Shown one piece after another: positions 34,438-44,325 of a DNA stretch of 64,000 bases. The translations under genes and the position numbers were made by a program. Numbering within the stretch: the first letter of the stretch is position 1; each line of letters opens with the position of its first letter. Under the pieces are notes generated by a model. The model did no database searches and was not told where the DNA came from. It saw only the letters and a program-made list of their open reading frames with translations. This stretch comes from an uncultured Hellea sp. (GTDB lineage: Bacteria; Pseudomonadota; Alphaproteobacteria; Caulobacterales; Maricaulaceae), in contig CALLMD010000005.1 in the NCBI GenBank assembly GCA_938007935.1, positions 1 through 64,000 on the forward strand. The letters run 5' to 3'.

Positions 34438-34944
34438 TTAGATTTTACCTTCAAAACTATCATTCTTGTCTTTCCCGTGATCTTCATCAGGGCCGACTAG
34501 GTTTTCTTCTTCAATGAAGGTCTCAAAATCGGCGGTCGCTCGAAAATCTTTATAGACTGAGGCGTAACGTACATAGGCAACCTTATCGAGTCCGGCCAGA
34601 CCTTCCATGACAAGCTCGCCAATTTGATCAGAGCTAATATCTGCATTACCTGAGCTTTCAAGTTGCCGCACAACGCCGCTAATCATTTGCTCAATACGTT
34701 CAGGCTCTACTGGCCGCTTTTGCATCGCGATCATGACGGAACGCGCCATTTTATCTCGGTCAAAAGGCGTCCGGCGGCCAGACTTCTTGACCACAGTTAA
34801 CTCACGCAATTGCACCCGCTCAAATGTCGTAAAACGCCCTGCACATTTGCCGCACAAACGCCGGCGACGCACAGCCGTATTATCCTCTGCCTGACGGCTA
34901 TCTTTGACCTGAGTGTCTTCGGAACTGCAAAAGGGGCAACGCAT
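34438..34944 (-). CDS. nrdR: Transcriptional repressor NrdR
   Basis: 168 residues. The N-terminal zinc ribbon has CPFC and [12 protein letters not shown] pairs (about 3-35) and is followed by an ATP-cone domain ([20 protein letters not shown]). NrdR represses ribonucleotide reductase genes by sensing ATP/dATP. It is the first gene of the rib operon. Confidence 0.96.
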   Translation of the reverse strand: MRCPFCSSEDTQVKDSRQAEDNTAVRRRRLCGKCAGRFTTFERVQLRELTVVKKSGRRTPFDRDKMARSVMIAMQKRPVEPERIEQMISGVVRQLESSGNADISSDQIGELVMEGLAGLDKVAYVRYASVYKDFRATADFETFIEEENLVGPDEDHGKDKNDSFEGKI

Positions 34945-35075
34945 ATGATTGCTTAACTAGCACGATTGCCGCGATGCGCAAATCTAATCATTTCTCAAGA
35001 ACAAGTCAGTTAGTCGTTTAATCTTTATCAATCTGGTAAATAAATTGGCCCCACATCATTACTGATGCGAGGCCG

Positions 35076-35103
35076 ATACCAAACGGGGCGCATTGTTTGG
35101 TAT
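35076..35103. repeat. Inverted repeat between glyA and nrdR
   Basis: ATACCAAAC and GTTTGGTAT form a perfect 9-bp stem with a 10-nt loop, in the 262-bp spacer after glyA. A smaller CATCA-TTAC-TGATG hairpin lies just to its left (about 35054-35067). Neither has a T-run. They may form the 3' end of the glyA transcript or part of the nrdR control region. Confidence 0.4.
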
Positions 35104-35206
35104 ATGGAATAATTACAAAACAGGAAGCTGCTTCGCAACACCTATATTGTAAATAGCGAGCAGAACAGCAGTGATCAATGCTCTACCCGACAGTAATATG
35201 TACTAG

Positions 35207-36499
35207 CTAGCCTTCGTAAATCGGGAATTTGGCTGTTAAAGCTTTCACGCGCTCCTTAACGCTCTCCTCGACCTCAGGATTACCTTTTGGATTTTCTGCA
35301 AGGGCGTCGAGAACTTCTGCCATCAGCTCACCAATGAGTTTGAACTCTTCAACCCCAAAGCCGCGCGTTGTGCCCGCAGGTGACCCCACACGTATTCCAG
35401 AGGTAATCGTGAATTTCTCCTTATCGAAAGGAATGCCATTTTTATTACACGTTATATAAGCGCGGCCTAAAGCTTTCTCAGCAGCATTGCCCTTAACTCC
35501 TTTTGGAGAGAGGTCAATCAGCGCCAGATGCGTATCTGTACCGCCAGTAACAACCGCATACCCAGCATCAACAAGAGCTTGCGCCATAGCTTTGCAATTA
35601 TCGATAACAGCCTGGCTGTAATCTTTAAATTCAGGTCTAAGCGCATCTGCAAAAGCGACAGCTTTACCCGCAATGACATGCATAAGTGGGCCGCCTTGAA
35701 GACCTGGAAAAATAGCCGAGTTGAATTTCTTGGCTAGCTTGGCATCGTTGGTCAAAATCATGCCACCCCGGGGCCCGCGTAATGTCTTATGCGTTGTTGT
35801 TGTCGCAACATGCGCATGTGGAAAGGGTGACGGGTGTGTTCCGCCAGCCACAAGACCTGCGAAATGGGCCATATCAACATGAAGGTAAGCGCCGACTTTA
35901 TCGGCAATGGCACGAAACCGCGCAAAGTCTATTTGGCGCGCATATGCAGACCCACCGCAAATGATAAGTTTGGGCTCATGTTCTAGCGCTAATTTTTCGA
36001 CATGATCGTAATCAATAAGATTAGTATCCTTAGTCACGCCATATGAAACGGCATTAAACCATTTACCCGACATATTGGGCGGCGCGCCATGAGTTAGATG
36101 ACCACCAGAGGCGAGATCCATCCCTAAAATTGTGTCGTCAGGCTGAAGTAATGCAAGGAAAACGCCTTGATTAGCTTGAGAGCCTGAATTGGGCTGAACA
36201 TTTGCAAAGCCGCAATCAAAAAGCTGACAAGCGCGGTCAATGGCAAGCTGTTCTGCAACATCGACATATTGACAACCGCCGTAATAACGTTTGCCAGGAT
36301 AACCTTCGGCGTATTTATTGGTCAGGACAGAGCCTTGGGCTTCGAGGACCGCTTGCGAAACAATATTTTCGGACGCAATGAGTTCGATTTCATGCTGTTG
36401 ACGGTCAAGCTCATCAGCCATTGACGCATAAAGGTCTGGATCGCGCTCTTTTAGGGATTGCGTGAAGTAATTGCCAAGATGGGCTTTAGATGCGCTCAT
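35207..36499 (-). CDS. glyA: Serine hydroxymethyltransferase
   Basis: About 430 residues from the ATG at 36499, with AGGAG 8 nt upstream; a longer frame to 36535 is unlikely. Signature segments are [35 protein letters not shown] and the PLP-Lys motif [15 protein letters not shown] (Lys about 238). It interconverts serine and glycine and supplies one-carbon units. It precedes the nrdR-rib operon on the same strand, separated by 262 bp. Confidence 0.96.
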   Translation of the reverse strand: MSASKAHLGNYFTQSLKERDPDLYASMADELDRQQHEIELIASENIVSQAVLEAQGSVLTNKYAEGYPGKRYYGGCQYVDVAEQLAIDRACQLFDCGFANVQPNSGSQANQGVFLALLQPDDTILGMDLASGGHLTHGAPPNMSGKWFNAVSYGVTKDTNLIDYDHVEKLALEHEPKLIICGGSAYARQIDFARFRAIADKVGAYLHVDMAHFAGLVAGGTHPSPFPHAHVATTTTHKTLRGPRGGMILTNDAKLAKKFNSAIFPGLQGGPLMHVIAGKAVAFADALRPEFKDYSQAVIDNCKAMAQALVDAGYAVVTGGTDTHLALIDLSPKGVKGNAAEKALGRAYITCNKNGIPFDKEKFTITSGIRVGSPAGTTRGFGVEEFKLIGELMAEVLDALAENPKGNPEVEESVKERVKALTAKFPIYEG

Positions 36500-36584
36500 T
36501 TTGCGACTCCTAGTACGAATTTTCACGGGAGGCATAGGCGGTATTAAATCCTACTGCAATGCACAAATATGACATGTTAGTACA

Positions 36585-37808
36585 TTAAGCGACGCGCTCA
36601 CGTTTTAAACTAAACTCTTCCCAAACGATTTCTAGAGCAGACATCAAATCATCCATCATGGCATCATCATGGAATGGACTAGGTGTAAAGCGAAGCCGTT
36701 CGGTTCCGCGCGGAACCGTGGGGTAATTTATCGGCTGGGCATAAATACCAAAGTCTTCGATGAGGCGATCTGATATCGCTTGGCACTTCACAGGGTCGCC
36801 AATCATTAGAGGTACGATATGTGTATCACCGTCAATGAAATCATAGCCACCTGACCGCAGCCGCGCTTTAAGTGCATTTGCACGCTCTTGATGTTGCGCG
36901 CGTTTTTCAGGCGTGACTTTCAGAACCTTGACAGACCGCAAAGCGCCAGCAGCTGTGCTTGGCGGGATAGAGGTCGTGAATATAAAGCCAGAGGCCATTG
37001 AGCGCACAGCATCAATAATAACGTCATCAGCCGCAATATAGCCGCCGACCATACCATAAGCCTTAGCAAGTGTGCCTTGGATAATATCGATACGATCCAT
37101 AAGACCGCGTTCTTCACATACACCGCCGCCCGTTGGGCCATACATACCTACGGCGTGAACTTCATCAATATAAGTCAACGCGTTATACTTATCCGCGAGG
37201 TCACAAATTTCTTTGATTGGGGCTATGTCAGCATCCATAGAATAAACGCTTTCAAAAGCGATGAGCTTGGGGACGTCATAAGGAACTGTTTTAAGTTTAG
37301 CTTCGAGATCCACTAAGTCATTATGCTTGAAAATTTGCTTTTCGCAGCGTGCCCGCTGAATACCTGATATCATCGAGGCATGATTCATTTCATCAGAGAA
37401 GATAACCAAACCAGGAAGAATTTTGCTCATAACGCCTAAAGTGGCTTCATTGGCAACATAACCAGAGGTTAAAACAAGCGCCGCGTCCTTTTGATGAAGC
37501 TCTGCCAGTTCTTTTTCAAGCTGCACATGATATCGCGTTGTCCCAGAAATATTACGCGTGCCGCCCGAACCCGTTCCGGCCGCATCTACCGCCGATTTCA
37601 CAGCTTCAACAACGCATTCATTTTGGCCCATTCCTAAATAATCATTTGAGCACCAGACCGTTATGTCCTGCTCAGAATTTTCTTTAAACCATGTAGCTTT
37701 AGGGAACGCACCTGCTTTGCGGCGAATATCGCGGAAAATACGATAGCGTCCTTCCGCGCGGACATTTCCGACGGCTGCAGCAAACTGATCTCTGAATTTT
37801 TCGCCCAT
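36585..37808 (-). CDS. hemA: 5-aminolevulinate synthase
   Basis: About 407 residues from the ATG at 37808; 37841 is an alternative without a ribosome-binding site. It is a PLP-dependent alpha-oxoamine synthase with [39 protein letters not shown] and the lysine motif [15 protein letters not shown] (Lys about 247). It condenses glycine and succinyl-CoA, the alphaproteobacterial C4 route to heme. It is divergent from hemB and downstream of nothing else on its strand. Confidence 0.96.
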   Translation of the reverse strand: MGEKFRDQFAAAVGNVRAEGRYRIFRDIRRKAGAFPKATWFKENSEQDITVWCSNDYLGMGQNECVVEAVKSAVDAAGTGSGGTRNISGTTRYHVQLEKELAELHQKDAALVLTSGYVANEATLGVMSKILPGLVIFSDEMNHASMISGIQRARCEKQIFKHNDLVDLEAKLKTVPYDVPKLIAFESVYSMDADIAPIKEICDLADKYNALTYIDEVHAVGMYGPTGGGVCEERGLMDRIDIIQGTLAKAYGMVGGYIAADDVIIDAVRSMASGFIFTTSIPPSTAAGALRSVKVLKVTPEKRAQHQERANALKARLRSGGYDFIDGDTHIVPLMIGDPVKCQAISDRLIEDFGIYAQPINYPTVPRGTERLRFTPSPFHDDAMMDDLMSALEIVWEEFSLKRERVA

Positions 37809-37905
37809 CGCAGGAACCTTATTCGAATTATCACCTAGCATATAGCTAAAAGCTTAAACAGATTCTACTGATTAAACGTCACAAATTGTCTCATATCAAA
37901 ATATC

Positions 37906-37930
37906 TTTCAAACTGTATAAACGTTTGAAA
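37906..37930. promoter_or_regulatory. Operator-like inverted repeat in front of hemB
   Basis: TTTCAAAC and GTTTGAAA form a perfect 8-bp inverted repeat separated by 9 bases, ending 14 nt before the hemB GTG. Its spacer carries a TATAAA -10-like element. The pattern does not match the iron-responsive Irr box I know. The site could bind a dimeric regulator controlling hemB or the divergent hemA-hemB pair. Confidence 0.45.
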
Positions 37931-37944
37931 CTACGGAGTTAATA

Positions 37945-38931
37945 GTGGCAACATATCCTCATACGCGATTACGCCGCACCCGAAAGGCCGATTGGTCGCG
38001 GCGGCTTGTTCGCGAAACGACACTGACTCGTGATGATTTGATTTGGACGATCGTGCTTTCAGATGGAAAGGCCGCGCGCGACCCAGTACCGTCAATGCCA
38101 GGCGTTGATCGTGTAAATTTGAAAGAAATCGTCAAAGAGGCCACGCGCGCACGCGATTTAGGCATTCCCGCGATTGCCCTCTTCCCGCATATCAATCCAA
38201 AACTCAAAGATAGCGCAGCAAAAGAAGCTTTAAATCCAAAAGGTCTTATACCTGAAGCTGTTCGTGCCATCAAAGCGGCCGTCCCTGAGATAGGCGTCAT
38301 TGTCGACGTTGCACTCGATCCTTATACGGATCACGGGCATGACGGGCTTATGGAAGGCGACGTAATAGTCAATGACCCAAGCGTTGAAATTTTGGCTGAA
38401 AGCGCAATTATTTTAGCAGATGCTGGGGCTGATATTGTCGCGCCTTCCGATATGATGGATGGACGTGTCGGGGCAACTCGAAAGGCGCTTGAGACAAATG
38501 ACTATCATGATGTGATGATTATGTCTTATGCGGCTAAATATGCATCTGGATTTTATGGACCGTATCGCGACGCAATTGGTACAGCGGCAGCCCTAAAGGG
38601 AGATAAAGCCACCTACCAAATGGACCCATCCAACACAAACGAAGCTTTGCGTGAAGTTGAACAAGACATTCTGGAAGGCGCAGATATGGTCATGGTTAAA
38701 CCTGGCATGCCTTATTTGGATATTATTCGTAGAGTAAAAGATGAATTTGCCATGCCAACATATGCTTATCAAGTTAGCGGGGAATATGCGATGATTATGG
38801 CAGCGGCTCAAAATGGGTGGCTAGATGAACAGCGAGTAATTCTGGAAAGTCTGTCCAGTTTTAAGCGAGCAGGTTGTGATGGTGTGCTGACTTATTTTGC
38901 GCCTAAGGTCGCGGCTTGGTTAAATTATTAA
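37945..38931 (+). CDS. hemB: Delta-aminolevulinic acid dehydratase (porphobilinogen synthase)
   Basis: 328 residues starting with GTG, with GGAG 7 nt upstream. The Schiff-base lysines lie in YAAKYASGFYGP (about 197) and MVKPGMPYLD (about 251). The metal loop is DVALDPYTDHGHDG, where Asp/Ala replace the Cys of zinc enzymes, so this is the zinc-independent magnesium type. It uses the ALA made by the divergent hemA product. Its 3' end overlaps the convergent dehydrogenase gene by 12 bp. Confidence 0.96.
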   Translation: MATYPHTRLRRTRKADWSRRLVRETTLTRDDLIWTIVLSDGKAARDPVPSMPGVDRVNLKEIVKEATRARDLGIPAIALFPHINPKLKDSAAKEALNPKGLIPEAVRAIKAAVPEIGVIVDVALDPYTDHGHDGLMEGDVIVNDPSVEILAESAIILADAGADIVAPSDMMDGRVGATRKALETNDYHDVMIMSYAAKYASGFYGPYRDAIGTAAALKGDKATYQMDPSNTNEALREVEQDILEGADMVMVKPGMPYLDIIRRVKDEFAMPTYAYQVSGEYAMIMAAAQNGWLDEQRVILESLSSFKRAGCDGVLTYFAPKVAAWLNY

Positions 38932-39777
38932 TCGTTTTAATAGACTAGATGTATCCCAGCGATTTCCACCTAGTTTCTGAATATCAGCGTAATAGCCATC
39001 AACCATCTTAGCTAAGACCAATTTAGCGCCAACACCTTTCGCAGTCTCCAAGGCTATTCCTAAATCCTTACGCATCCAATCGACAGCAAAACCAAAGTCA
39101 TATTCACCTTTGGCCATTGTCGAGGCCCGATTATCCATTTGCCAACTTTGTGCAGCCCCTTTTCCAATCGCCTCAACAACTTCATCAACATCAAGGCCTG
39201 CCTTTTGGGCGAAATGCACGCCTTCAGCTAAGCCTTGCAAGATACCTGCAATACAAATCTGATTGACCATTTTAGTCAGTTGACCTGCCCCGCTAGGTCC
39301 CATGTGTTTTGTGGCTTTGGCATAAGCACCCATGATAGGGGCGGCTTTTCCAAAATCAATTTCATCTCCACCGCACATAATCGTAAGCTGACCATTCTTA
39401 GCCCCGGCTTCCCCGCCCGAAATGGGCGCATCAATGAAACCAATAGATTTTGCTTTTGCCATCTCGTGACATTTTCGAGCGCATTGCGCAGACGCTGTCG
39501 TATGATCAATAATAATTGCATTAGACTCCAACGTTACGACTGCAGGCTCGACAACATCATAAACATCCTTATCTTCGCCGACACAAATCATAACAAAATC
39601 AGCACCTTGGACAGCTCTTACAATGTCTGAATGCTGCTTGCCTTCATATTCAGCTTCCCACTTTAAAGACTTTGAGGCTGTTCGATTCCAGACAGTAACT
39701 TCATGCCCAGCCTTTACTAAATGGCCCGCCATTGGATAGCCCATAACGCCCAATCCTAGAAATGTGCATTTTGCCAT
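38920..39777 (-). CDS. NAD(P)-dependent beta-hydroxyacid dehydrogenase (3-hydroxyisobutyrate dehydrogenase-like)
   Basis: 285 residues. The Rossmann motif is FLGLGVMGYPMAGHLVKAGH. The family motif DAPISGGEAGAKNGQL marks substrate binding, and the catalytic Lys is in GQLTKMVNQI (about 170). The substrate could be 3-hydroxyisobutyrate, tartronate semialdehyde or a related succinate-semialdehyde-type compound. The gene stands alone between hemB and the permease. Confidence 0.88.
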   Translation of the reverse strand: MAKCTFLGLGVMGYPMAGHLVKAGHEVTVWNRTASKSLKWEAEYEGKQHSDIVRAVQGADFVMICVGEDKDVYDVVEPAVVTLESNAIIIDHTTASAQCARKCHEMAKAKSIGFIDAPISGGEAGAKNGQLTIMCGGDEIDFGKAAPIMGAYAKATKHMGPSGAGQLTKMVNQICIAGILQGLAEGVHFAQKAGLDVDEVVEAIGKGAAQSWQMDNRASTMAKGEYDFGFAVDWMRKDLGIALETAKGVGAKLVLAKMVDGYYADIQKLGGNRWDTSSLLKRLII

Positions 39778-39871
39778 AATGTTTCTCCAAAATATCCTTG
39801 CATTACAGCCTTCTATTCAATCAAATATAGTTATGACAGTTTTATTTAAGAACATGACCTGAAGAACTTAA

Positions 39872-41725
39872 GTGGAAACGATAGAACTGACATCGTTAGC
39901 ACTAGGGTCTTCCTGGCAAATGTGGGCGACCTTTGGTATCGTGCTCGCTGCCGTTTGGCTTTATATTAGAGAAAAGTACTCCATAGAGACAATCTCCGTT
40001 GGCGTGATTGTCACTCTCTTGATCTTTTTCCACTTTTTCTCCCCCGAAGGAAGTCGTGGATTAGAAAGTGCCTCACTTCTTTCAGGTTTTGCAGCTCCTG
40101 CTCTTGTCACGATCATGGCTTTACTCGTTGTCGGTCAAGGTATGTTCCAGACAGGCGCGTTAGAGGGGCCTATTATGGGCATAAATAATGCCCTGGACCG
40201 TGCACCGCGCCGGACCTTAGCCGCTGTATTCGGAATAGCTTTTGGCGTTTCCATGTTTATGAATAACACACCCGTTGTGGTGATGTTTATCCCTGTTTTA
40301 TCTGCAATGTCCTCTCGTCTCCGCCGCGCGGCCTCGAGATATATGATGCCTCTTAGTTTTATATGTATCCTAGCAGGCATGACGACCCTCATCGGGTCTT
40401 CAACGAACCTGCTTGTAAATGATGTGTTGCAAAGAACATCTGAAATATCTTTAGGGTTCTTCACCCAATTTGCGCCAGGCATAATACTCGCCGCTATAGG
40501 CGCGCTTTATATAATTATTGCGGCCCCTATTTTATTGCCCGAAAGACAAACACTTGAGACAGAGGTAAGTGATGCGGGCCGTCAATATATTGCTCAAATT
40601 CGCGTTACCAAGAACCATCCCCTCGTCAAAGCTAAGCCTATAGCAGGCTTATATCCGGCCCTGAAAAATGTGACCGTTAGAATGATACAACGTGGTGAAC
40701 ATTCTCTTTTACCGCCATTTGAACACGAGCTTCAAATTGGAGACATATTGATTGTCGCAGCGACCCGAAATTCATTATCAAAGTTACTATCAACAGATTC
40801 TGAATATTTGGAAGGCATGCTCAATATTGCTGGTTTCCACGATGAAAGTAAGTCATCCGAAACTTCCACCACGATTGTTGTAAGTGAAGTCGTTATCGCG
40901 CCAGGTTCACGCATGATTGGCAGAAACATTGAGCAAATAGGATTTAGACGGCAAACAGGCTGCCTTGTTTTAGGTATTCAACGCCGATCACGCATGATCC
41001 GAAAGCGGATGCTAGATATCCGCCTAGAGGCGGGGGACGTGCTTTTACTGTTTGGTTATGAAGCCGACATGCAAGCCCTGCGGAATAACCGCGACCTACT
41101 TTTGCTTGACTGGTCCACAGCTGAATTGCCGGATATTCGCAAATCTCTTTATGCGCGTTTAATCTTTGCAGGCACCATTTTGGCCGCCGCAACAGGCATT
41201 GTCCCGATTGAAATTGCAGCCTTATCAGGCGCATTGGGAATGATAGCTTCAGGGTGTTTAAATGTACGCCAAGCCATAAGAGCACTGGATATGAGAATTT
41301 TTCTTCTCATCGGAGCCGCTTTCGCTATGGGTCTCGCCTTAGAACATACAGGCGGCGCAGCGTATATCGGCATGAAGGTTGTTGAAATCTTCCAACCTTT
41401 TGGAAATCATATCCTTTTAGCTGCTATATTTCTTATCATCGCGTTCATGACCAATATTATATCAAACAGTGCTGCCGCTTTGCTATTTGCCCCTATTGCT
41501 CTCGCGATAAGCAAACAAACGGGTATAGACCCTATCGCGCTAGTCTTAACTGTTATTTTTGCCGCAAATTGCTCTTTTGCAACACCCATCGCCTATCAAA
41601 CGAATTTACTCGTTATGGGGCCTGGTCGATATAAATTCTCCGATTTCGCAAAATTTGGCGTACCGCTTATTTTTGTGATTTGGATTACCTTTATTATTAT
41701 CGCCCCTTTCTTTTTTAATCTATGA
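39872..41725 (+). CDS. SLC13/DASS-family permease with two RCK_C (TrkA-C) domains
   Basis: 617 residues starting with GTG. Membrane helices fill about 15-215 and 425-615. Between them are two cytoplasmic RCK_C domains (about 235-310 and 325-405), one with EHELQIGDILIVAATRNSL. The transport core has MFMNNTPVVVMFIPVL and a repeated-half motif FMTNIISNSAAALLFAPIA. These transporters move anions such as sulfate or dicarboxylates with sodium, and the substrate here is unknown. It is followed 37 nt later by bpt. Confidence 0.85.
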   Translation: METIELTSLALGSSWQMWATFGIVLAAVWLYIREKYSIETISVGVIVTLLIFFHFFSPEGSRGLESASLLSGFAAPALVTIMALLVVGQGMFQTGALEGPIMGINNALDRAPRRTLAAVFGIAFGVSMFMNNTPVVVMFIPVLSAMSSRLRRAASRYMMPLSFICILAGMTTLIGSSTNLLVNDVLQRTSEISLGFFTQFAPGIILAAIGALYIIIAAPILLPERQTLETEVSDAGRQYIAQIRVTKNHPLVKAKPIAGLYPALKNVTVRMIQRGEHSLLPPFEHELQIGDILIVAATRNSLSKLLSTDSEYLEGMLNIAGFHDESKSSETSTTIVVSEVVIAPGSRMIGRNIEQIGFRRQTGCLVLGIQRRSRMIRKRMLDIRLEAGDVLLLFGYEADMQALRNNRDLLLLDWSTAELPDIRKSLYARLIFAGTILAAATGIVPIEIAALSGALGMIASGCLNVRQAIRALDMRIFLLIGAAFAMGLALEHTGGAAYIGMKVVEIFQPFGNHILLAAIFLIIAFMTNIISNSAAALLFAPIALAISKQTGIDPIALVLTVIFAANCSFATPIAYQTNLLVMGPGRYKFSDFAKFGVPLIFVIWITFIIIAPFFFNL

Positions 41726-41762
41726 TGTATTTTTGTAGCTCTGAGATGATATAAAAGTTTCT

Positions 41763-42488
41763 ATGACGCAGCCATTTGATCCGAATCGATTGCAGTTTTA
41801 TTTGACGATACCGTCACCATGCCCATATTTGCCTGGACGCATGGAACGAAAAATTTTCACGCAGCTTGACCCTTTATCTGGTCCTCATTTAAACAATTAT
41901 CTGACCCATGCGGGCTTTAGACGTTCTCAAAATGTCATTTATCGTCCCGCCTGCGAAAGCTGCCGGGAATGTAGATCTCTAAGGATACAAACGTCTGAAT
42001 TTACTCCGAGTAAAAATTTTAAACGCTTGATAAGGAACAATTCTGACGTAAGACGATTTCATCGTGAGTCTATCGCAACGCAAGAACAGTTTGAATTACT
42101 GCACCGCTACTTAAACTCACGTCATGCGGGCGGCGGTATGTCGGATATGGATTTTATACGATATGAAATGATGGTCGAAGAATGTTCAGCCGAAACAGAA
42201 ATCATCGAATATAGAAATAGAGACAACACCCTAATCGCCTGTGTTTTGATTGATCGCCTTATTGACGGCTTATCTATGGTATATAGTTTTTTTGATCCTT
42301 TGGAACATAAACGTAGCCTCGGAAATCTTATGATTCTTGATCATATTGAAAGATGCCAGGAATTGGACGTAGCATATCTATACCTAGGATATTGGGTCGA
42401 GGGTAGCCCCAAGATGGATTACAAAGCCCGCTTCAAACCATGCGAAGTCTTAGGACCTGAAGGTTGGGAAGGATTGGATCAGGTATGA
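41763..42488 (+). CDS. bpt: Aspartate/glutamate leucyltransferase (Bpt, ATE family)
   Basis: 241 residues. The ATE N-terminal domain has PCPYLPGRMERKIFT and the cysteine cluster CESCRECRSLRI (about 65-78). The C-terminal GNAT-like domain has SFFDPLEHKRSLGNLMIL and YLYLGYWVEGSPKMDYKARF. Bpt proteins transfer leucine to N-terminal Asp/Glu and feed ClpS-ClpAP degradation. The stop overlaps the start of a TRAP transporter gene (ATGA). Confidence 0.92.
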   Translation: MTQPFDPNRLQFYLTIPSPCPYLPGRMERKIFTQLDPLSGPHLNNYLTHAGFRRSQNVIYRPACESCRECRSLRIQTSEFTPSKNFKRLIRNNSDVRRFHRESIATQEQFELLHRYLNSRHAGGGMSDMDFIRYEMMVEECSAETEIIEYRNRDNTLIACVLIDRLIDGLSMVYSFFDPLEHKRSLGNLMILDHIERCQELDVAYLYLGYWVEGSPKMDYKARFKPCEVLGPEGWEGLDQV

Positions 42489-43636
42489 AAAGACGTCATA
42501 TTTTAGGAGCCGTTGCTGCTGTTGCTACTGGCGCAAGTGTGGCTGGAATATTAGGAAAAGACCAAAAGAAAAACAGATTTACAACATCTGCTCCGTCTGT
42601 AAATGGCTTAGCCACGCCCGCAATTTCTAAAAATCGTCGCCAATTGCGCATGGCGACGACATGGCCGAAAGACTTTCCCGGATTAGGGCAAATGCCCAAT
42701 CGCTTCTCCAGAGCTTTGTACAAAATGAGCGATGGGCAAGTTGATGTTAAAGTCTATGCCGCAGGTGAGCTTGTTGGCGCTTTAGAAAGTTTTGACGCAA
42801 CCAGTACCGGCGCGGCAGACATGTATCACGGCGCGGAATATTACTGGCAGGGTAAATCAAAGGCTTTTTCATTTTTTACAGCGGTCCCGCTAGGCATGAC
42901 TGCTGCTGAAATTATGGGCTGGATCGACCATGGCGGCGGACAAGCTTTGTGGGACGATCTCTCCGCAAACTTTAACATTAAACCTTTCCAAGCTGGTAAT
43001 ACGGGTCATCAAACAGGTGGGTGGTTCAAAAAAGAAATGAACTCACTCGAAGATTTTAAGGGTTTGAAAATGCGCATGCCGGGTCTGGGCGGCGAAGTCA
43101 TCCGCCGCCTAGGCGGGGCGGCCGTTCAATTGTCGGGAGGTGAAATTTATCAAGCGCTTCAATCAGGGGCTATTGATGCAACTGAATGGGTTGGGCCGTG
43201 GAACGATTATGCATTTGGGTTTTATCGCGAAGCGCCAAATTATTACGCGCCAGGTTTTCATGAACCCGGGGCGTCATTAGCAGTAGGTATAAACCTAGAT
43301 GTTTGGAATAGTTTCACGCCCTCTGAACAAGCTATGATCAGCTATGCTTGTAAATCAGCGAATGATGCAAGCCTCGGAGAATACACCTTCGAAAACGCCA
43401 AAGCATTGGATATCTTAAAAAAGGATCACAATATATACCCGCGGTTCTTCACTGACGAAATTATGACGGAAATTGGTCGCATAAGCGAAGATGTCGTCAA
43501 AGAGTTCGGAAATTCAGATAAGCGAACACAGAAAGTTTATGAAAGTTACCTAGCCGCAAGAAACCAATATCGTGGATGGACCGAAATGAGCGATGGTCGC
43601 TATATTCGCGCAAGACAAGCAGCGCTAGGCGGATAG
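42485..43636 (+). CDS. TRAP transporter substrate-binding protein, TakP-like
   Basis: About 383 residues from the ATG at 42485, which shares bases with the bpt stop. The N-terminus MKRRHILGAVAAV resembles a twin-arginine signal. The DctP fold shows GLKMRMPGLGGEV (carboxylate-binding Arg), LSGGEIYQALQSGAIDATEW and VGPWNDY. These match the TakP group that binds 2-oxo acids such as pyruvate as sodium complexes. The ligand class is inferred from the shared Arg and Trp positions. Permease genes follow immediately. Confidence 0.88.
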   Translation: MKRRHILGAVAAVATGASVAGILGKDQKKNRFTTSAPSVNGLATPAISKNRRQLRMATTWPKDFPGLGQMPNRFSRALYKMSDGQVDVKVYAAGELVGALESFDATSTGAADMYHGAEYYWQGKSKAFSFFTAVPLGMTAAEIMGWIDHGGGQALWDDLSANFNIKPFQAGNTGHQTGGWFKKEMNSLEDFKGLKMRMPGLGGEVIRRLGGAAVQLSGGEIYQALQSGAIDATEWVGPWNDYAFGFYREAPNYYAPGFHEPGASLAVGINLDVWNSFTPSEQAMISYACKSANDASLGEYTFENAKALDILKKDHNIYPRFFTDEIMTEIGRISEDVVKEFGNSDKRTQKVYESYLAARNQYRGWTEMSDGRYIRARQAALGG

Positions 43637-43638
43637 CT

Positions 43639-44325
43639 ATGATTATTGGCGATATAATTGCTAATTTAGGAAATGCTCTGCAAGTGATTGGCTATGTCTT
43701 TTCACCATTATTGTTATTACCATTGCTCTACATTTTTCTTTCTAAGGTAAAGCTATTCACCGAGATTTCCGACGCATTAATTAGAACAATCGATAGTTTG
43801 TCATATCTCATGGGCGAATTGACCAAATGGCTACTTCCTATTCTAGTATTGACGATAGCTTTTTCTGTCTTTGCCTTATCCATATTTGGGCAAAGTTGGA
43901 CGAAATTATCTGAGAGCGCGGAATATTTTCATGCCGCGATTATAATGCTAGGCGCAGCAGCGACATTGCTTGCAGGCCAGCATGTGCGTGTTGATGTCTT
44001 TCATACACATATGAAACCGAAAGCGCGGGCTTTAGTTGACTTTGTCGGATTTTATGCCCTGCTCCTGCCTGTCTGCCTTATCATATTATGGAACTCACAA
44101 AGCTTTGTAAGCTTTTCTTGGCGCATCTTTGAAGGGTCTGCCGAAGCCGACGGAATTCGCGGGGAATTTTTACTTAAGACTTTAGTTCCAATTTTCGCGC
44201 TGTTGATGATTATACAGGGCCTCGCCATCGCATTGCGAGCAGCTATGTTTCTTAAGGCGCACCCCCAACCTGCTAGGCCTGCGCACACACCAAGTTTCTT
44301 CGATAATAAAGATACTCATTTTTGA
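43639..44325 (+). CDS. TRAP transporter small permease (DctQ)
   Basis: About 228 residues from the ATG at 43639, 2 nt after the binding-protein stop. There are five hydrophobic segments instead of the classic four, as often found in the TakQ-like group. The central region GAAATLLAGQHVRVDVF is the DctQ signature. It forms the membrane unit with DctM. Its stop overlaps the next start (TGATG). Confidence 0.85.
   Translation: MIIGDIIANLGNALQVIGYVFSPLLLLPLLYIFLSKVKLFTEISDALIRTIDSLSYLMGELTKWLLPILVLTIAFSVFALSIFGQSWTKLSESAEYFHAAIIMLGAAATLLAGQHVRVDVFHTHMKPKARALVDFVGFYALLLPVCLIILWNSQSFVSFSWRIFEGSAEADGIRGEFLLKTLVPIFALLMIIQGLAIALRAAMFLKAHPQPARPAHTPSFFDNKDTHF

Noticed and set aside
33181-34944. Possible FMN riboswitch for the riboflavin operon
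   Set aside because: The genes are overlapping or 1-4 nt apart from nrdR to thiL, leaving no space for the aptamer, and the spacer upstream of nrdR shows none of its conserved stems.
34054-37316. Several long open frames antisense to known genes (for example within glyA and hemA)
   Set aside because: They have no ribosome-binding sites, no family motifs and sit opposite strongly conserved genes. They are by-products of codon usage.
37906-37930. Interpretation of the hemB upstream repeat as an Irr (iron control element) box
   Set aside because: The arms TTTCAAAC/GTTTGAAA and the 9-base spacing do not fit the TTTAGAA-N3-TTCTAAA-type pattern, so it was left as an unassigned operator.
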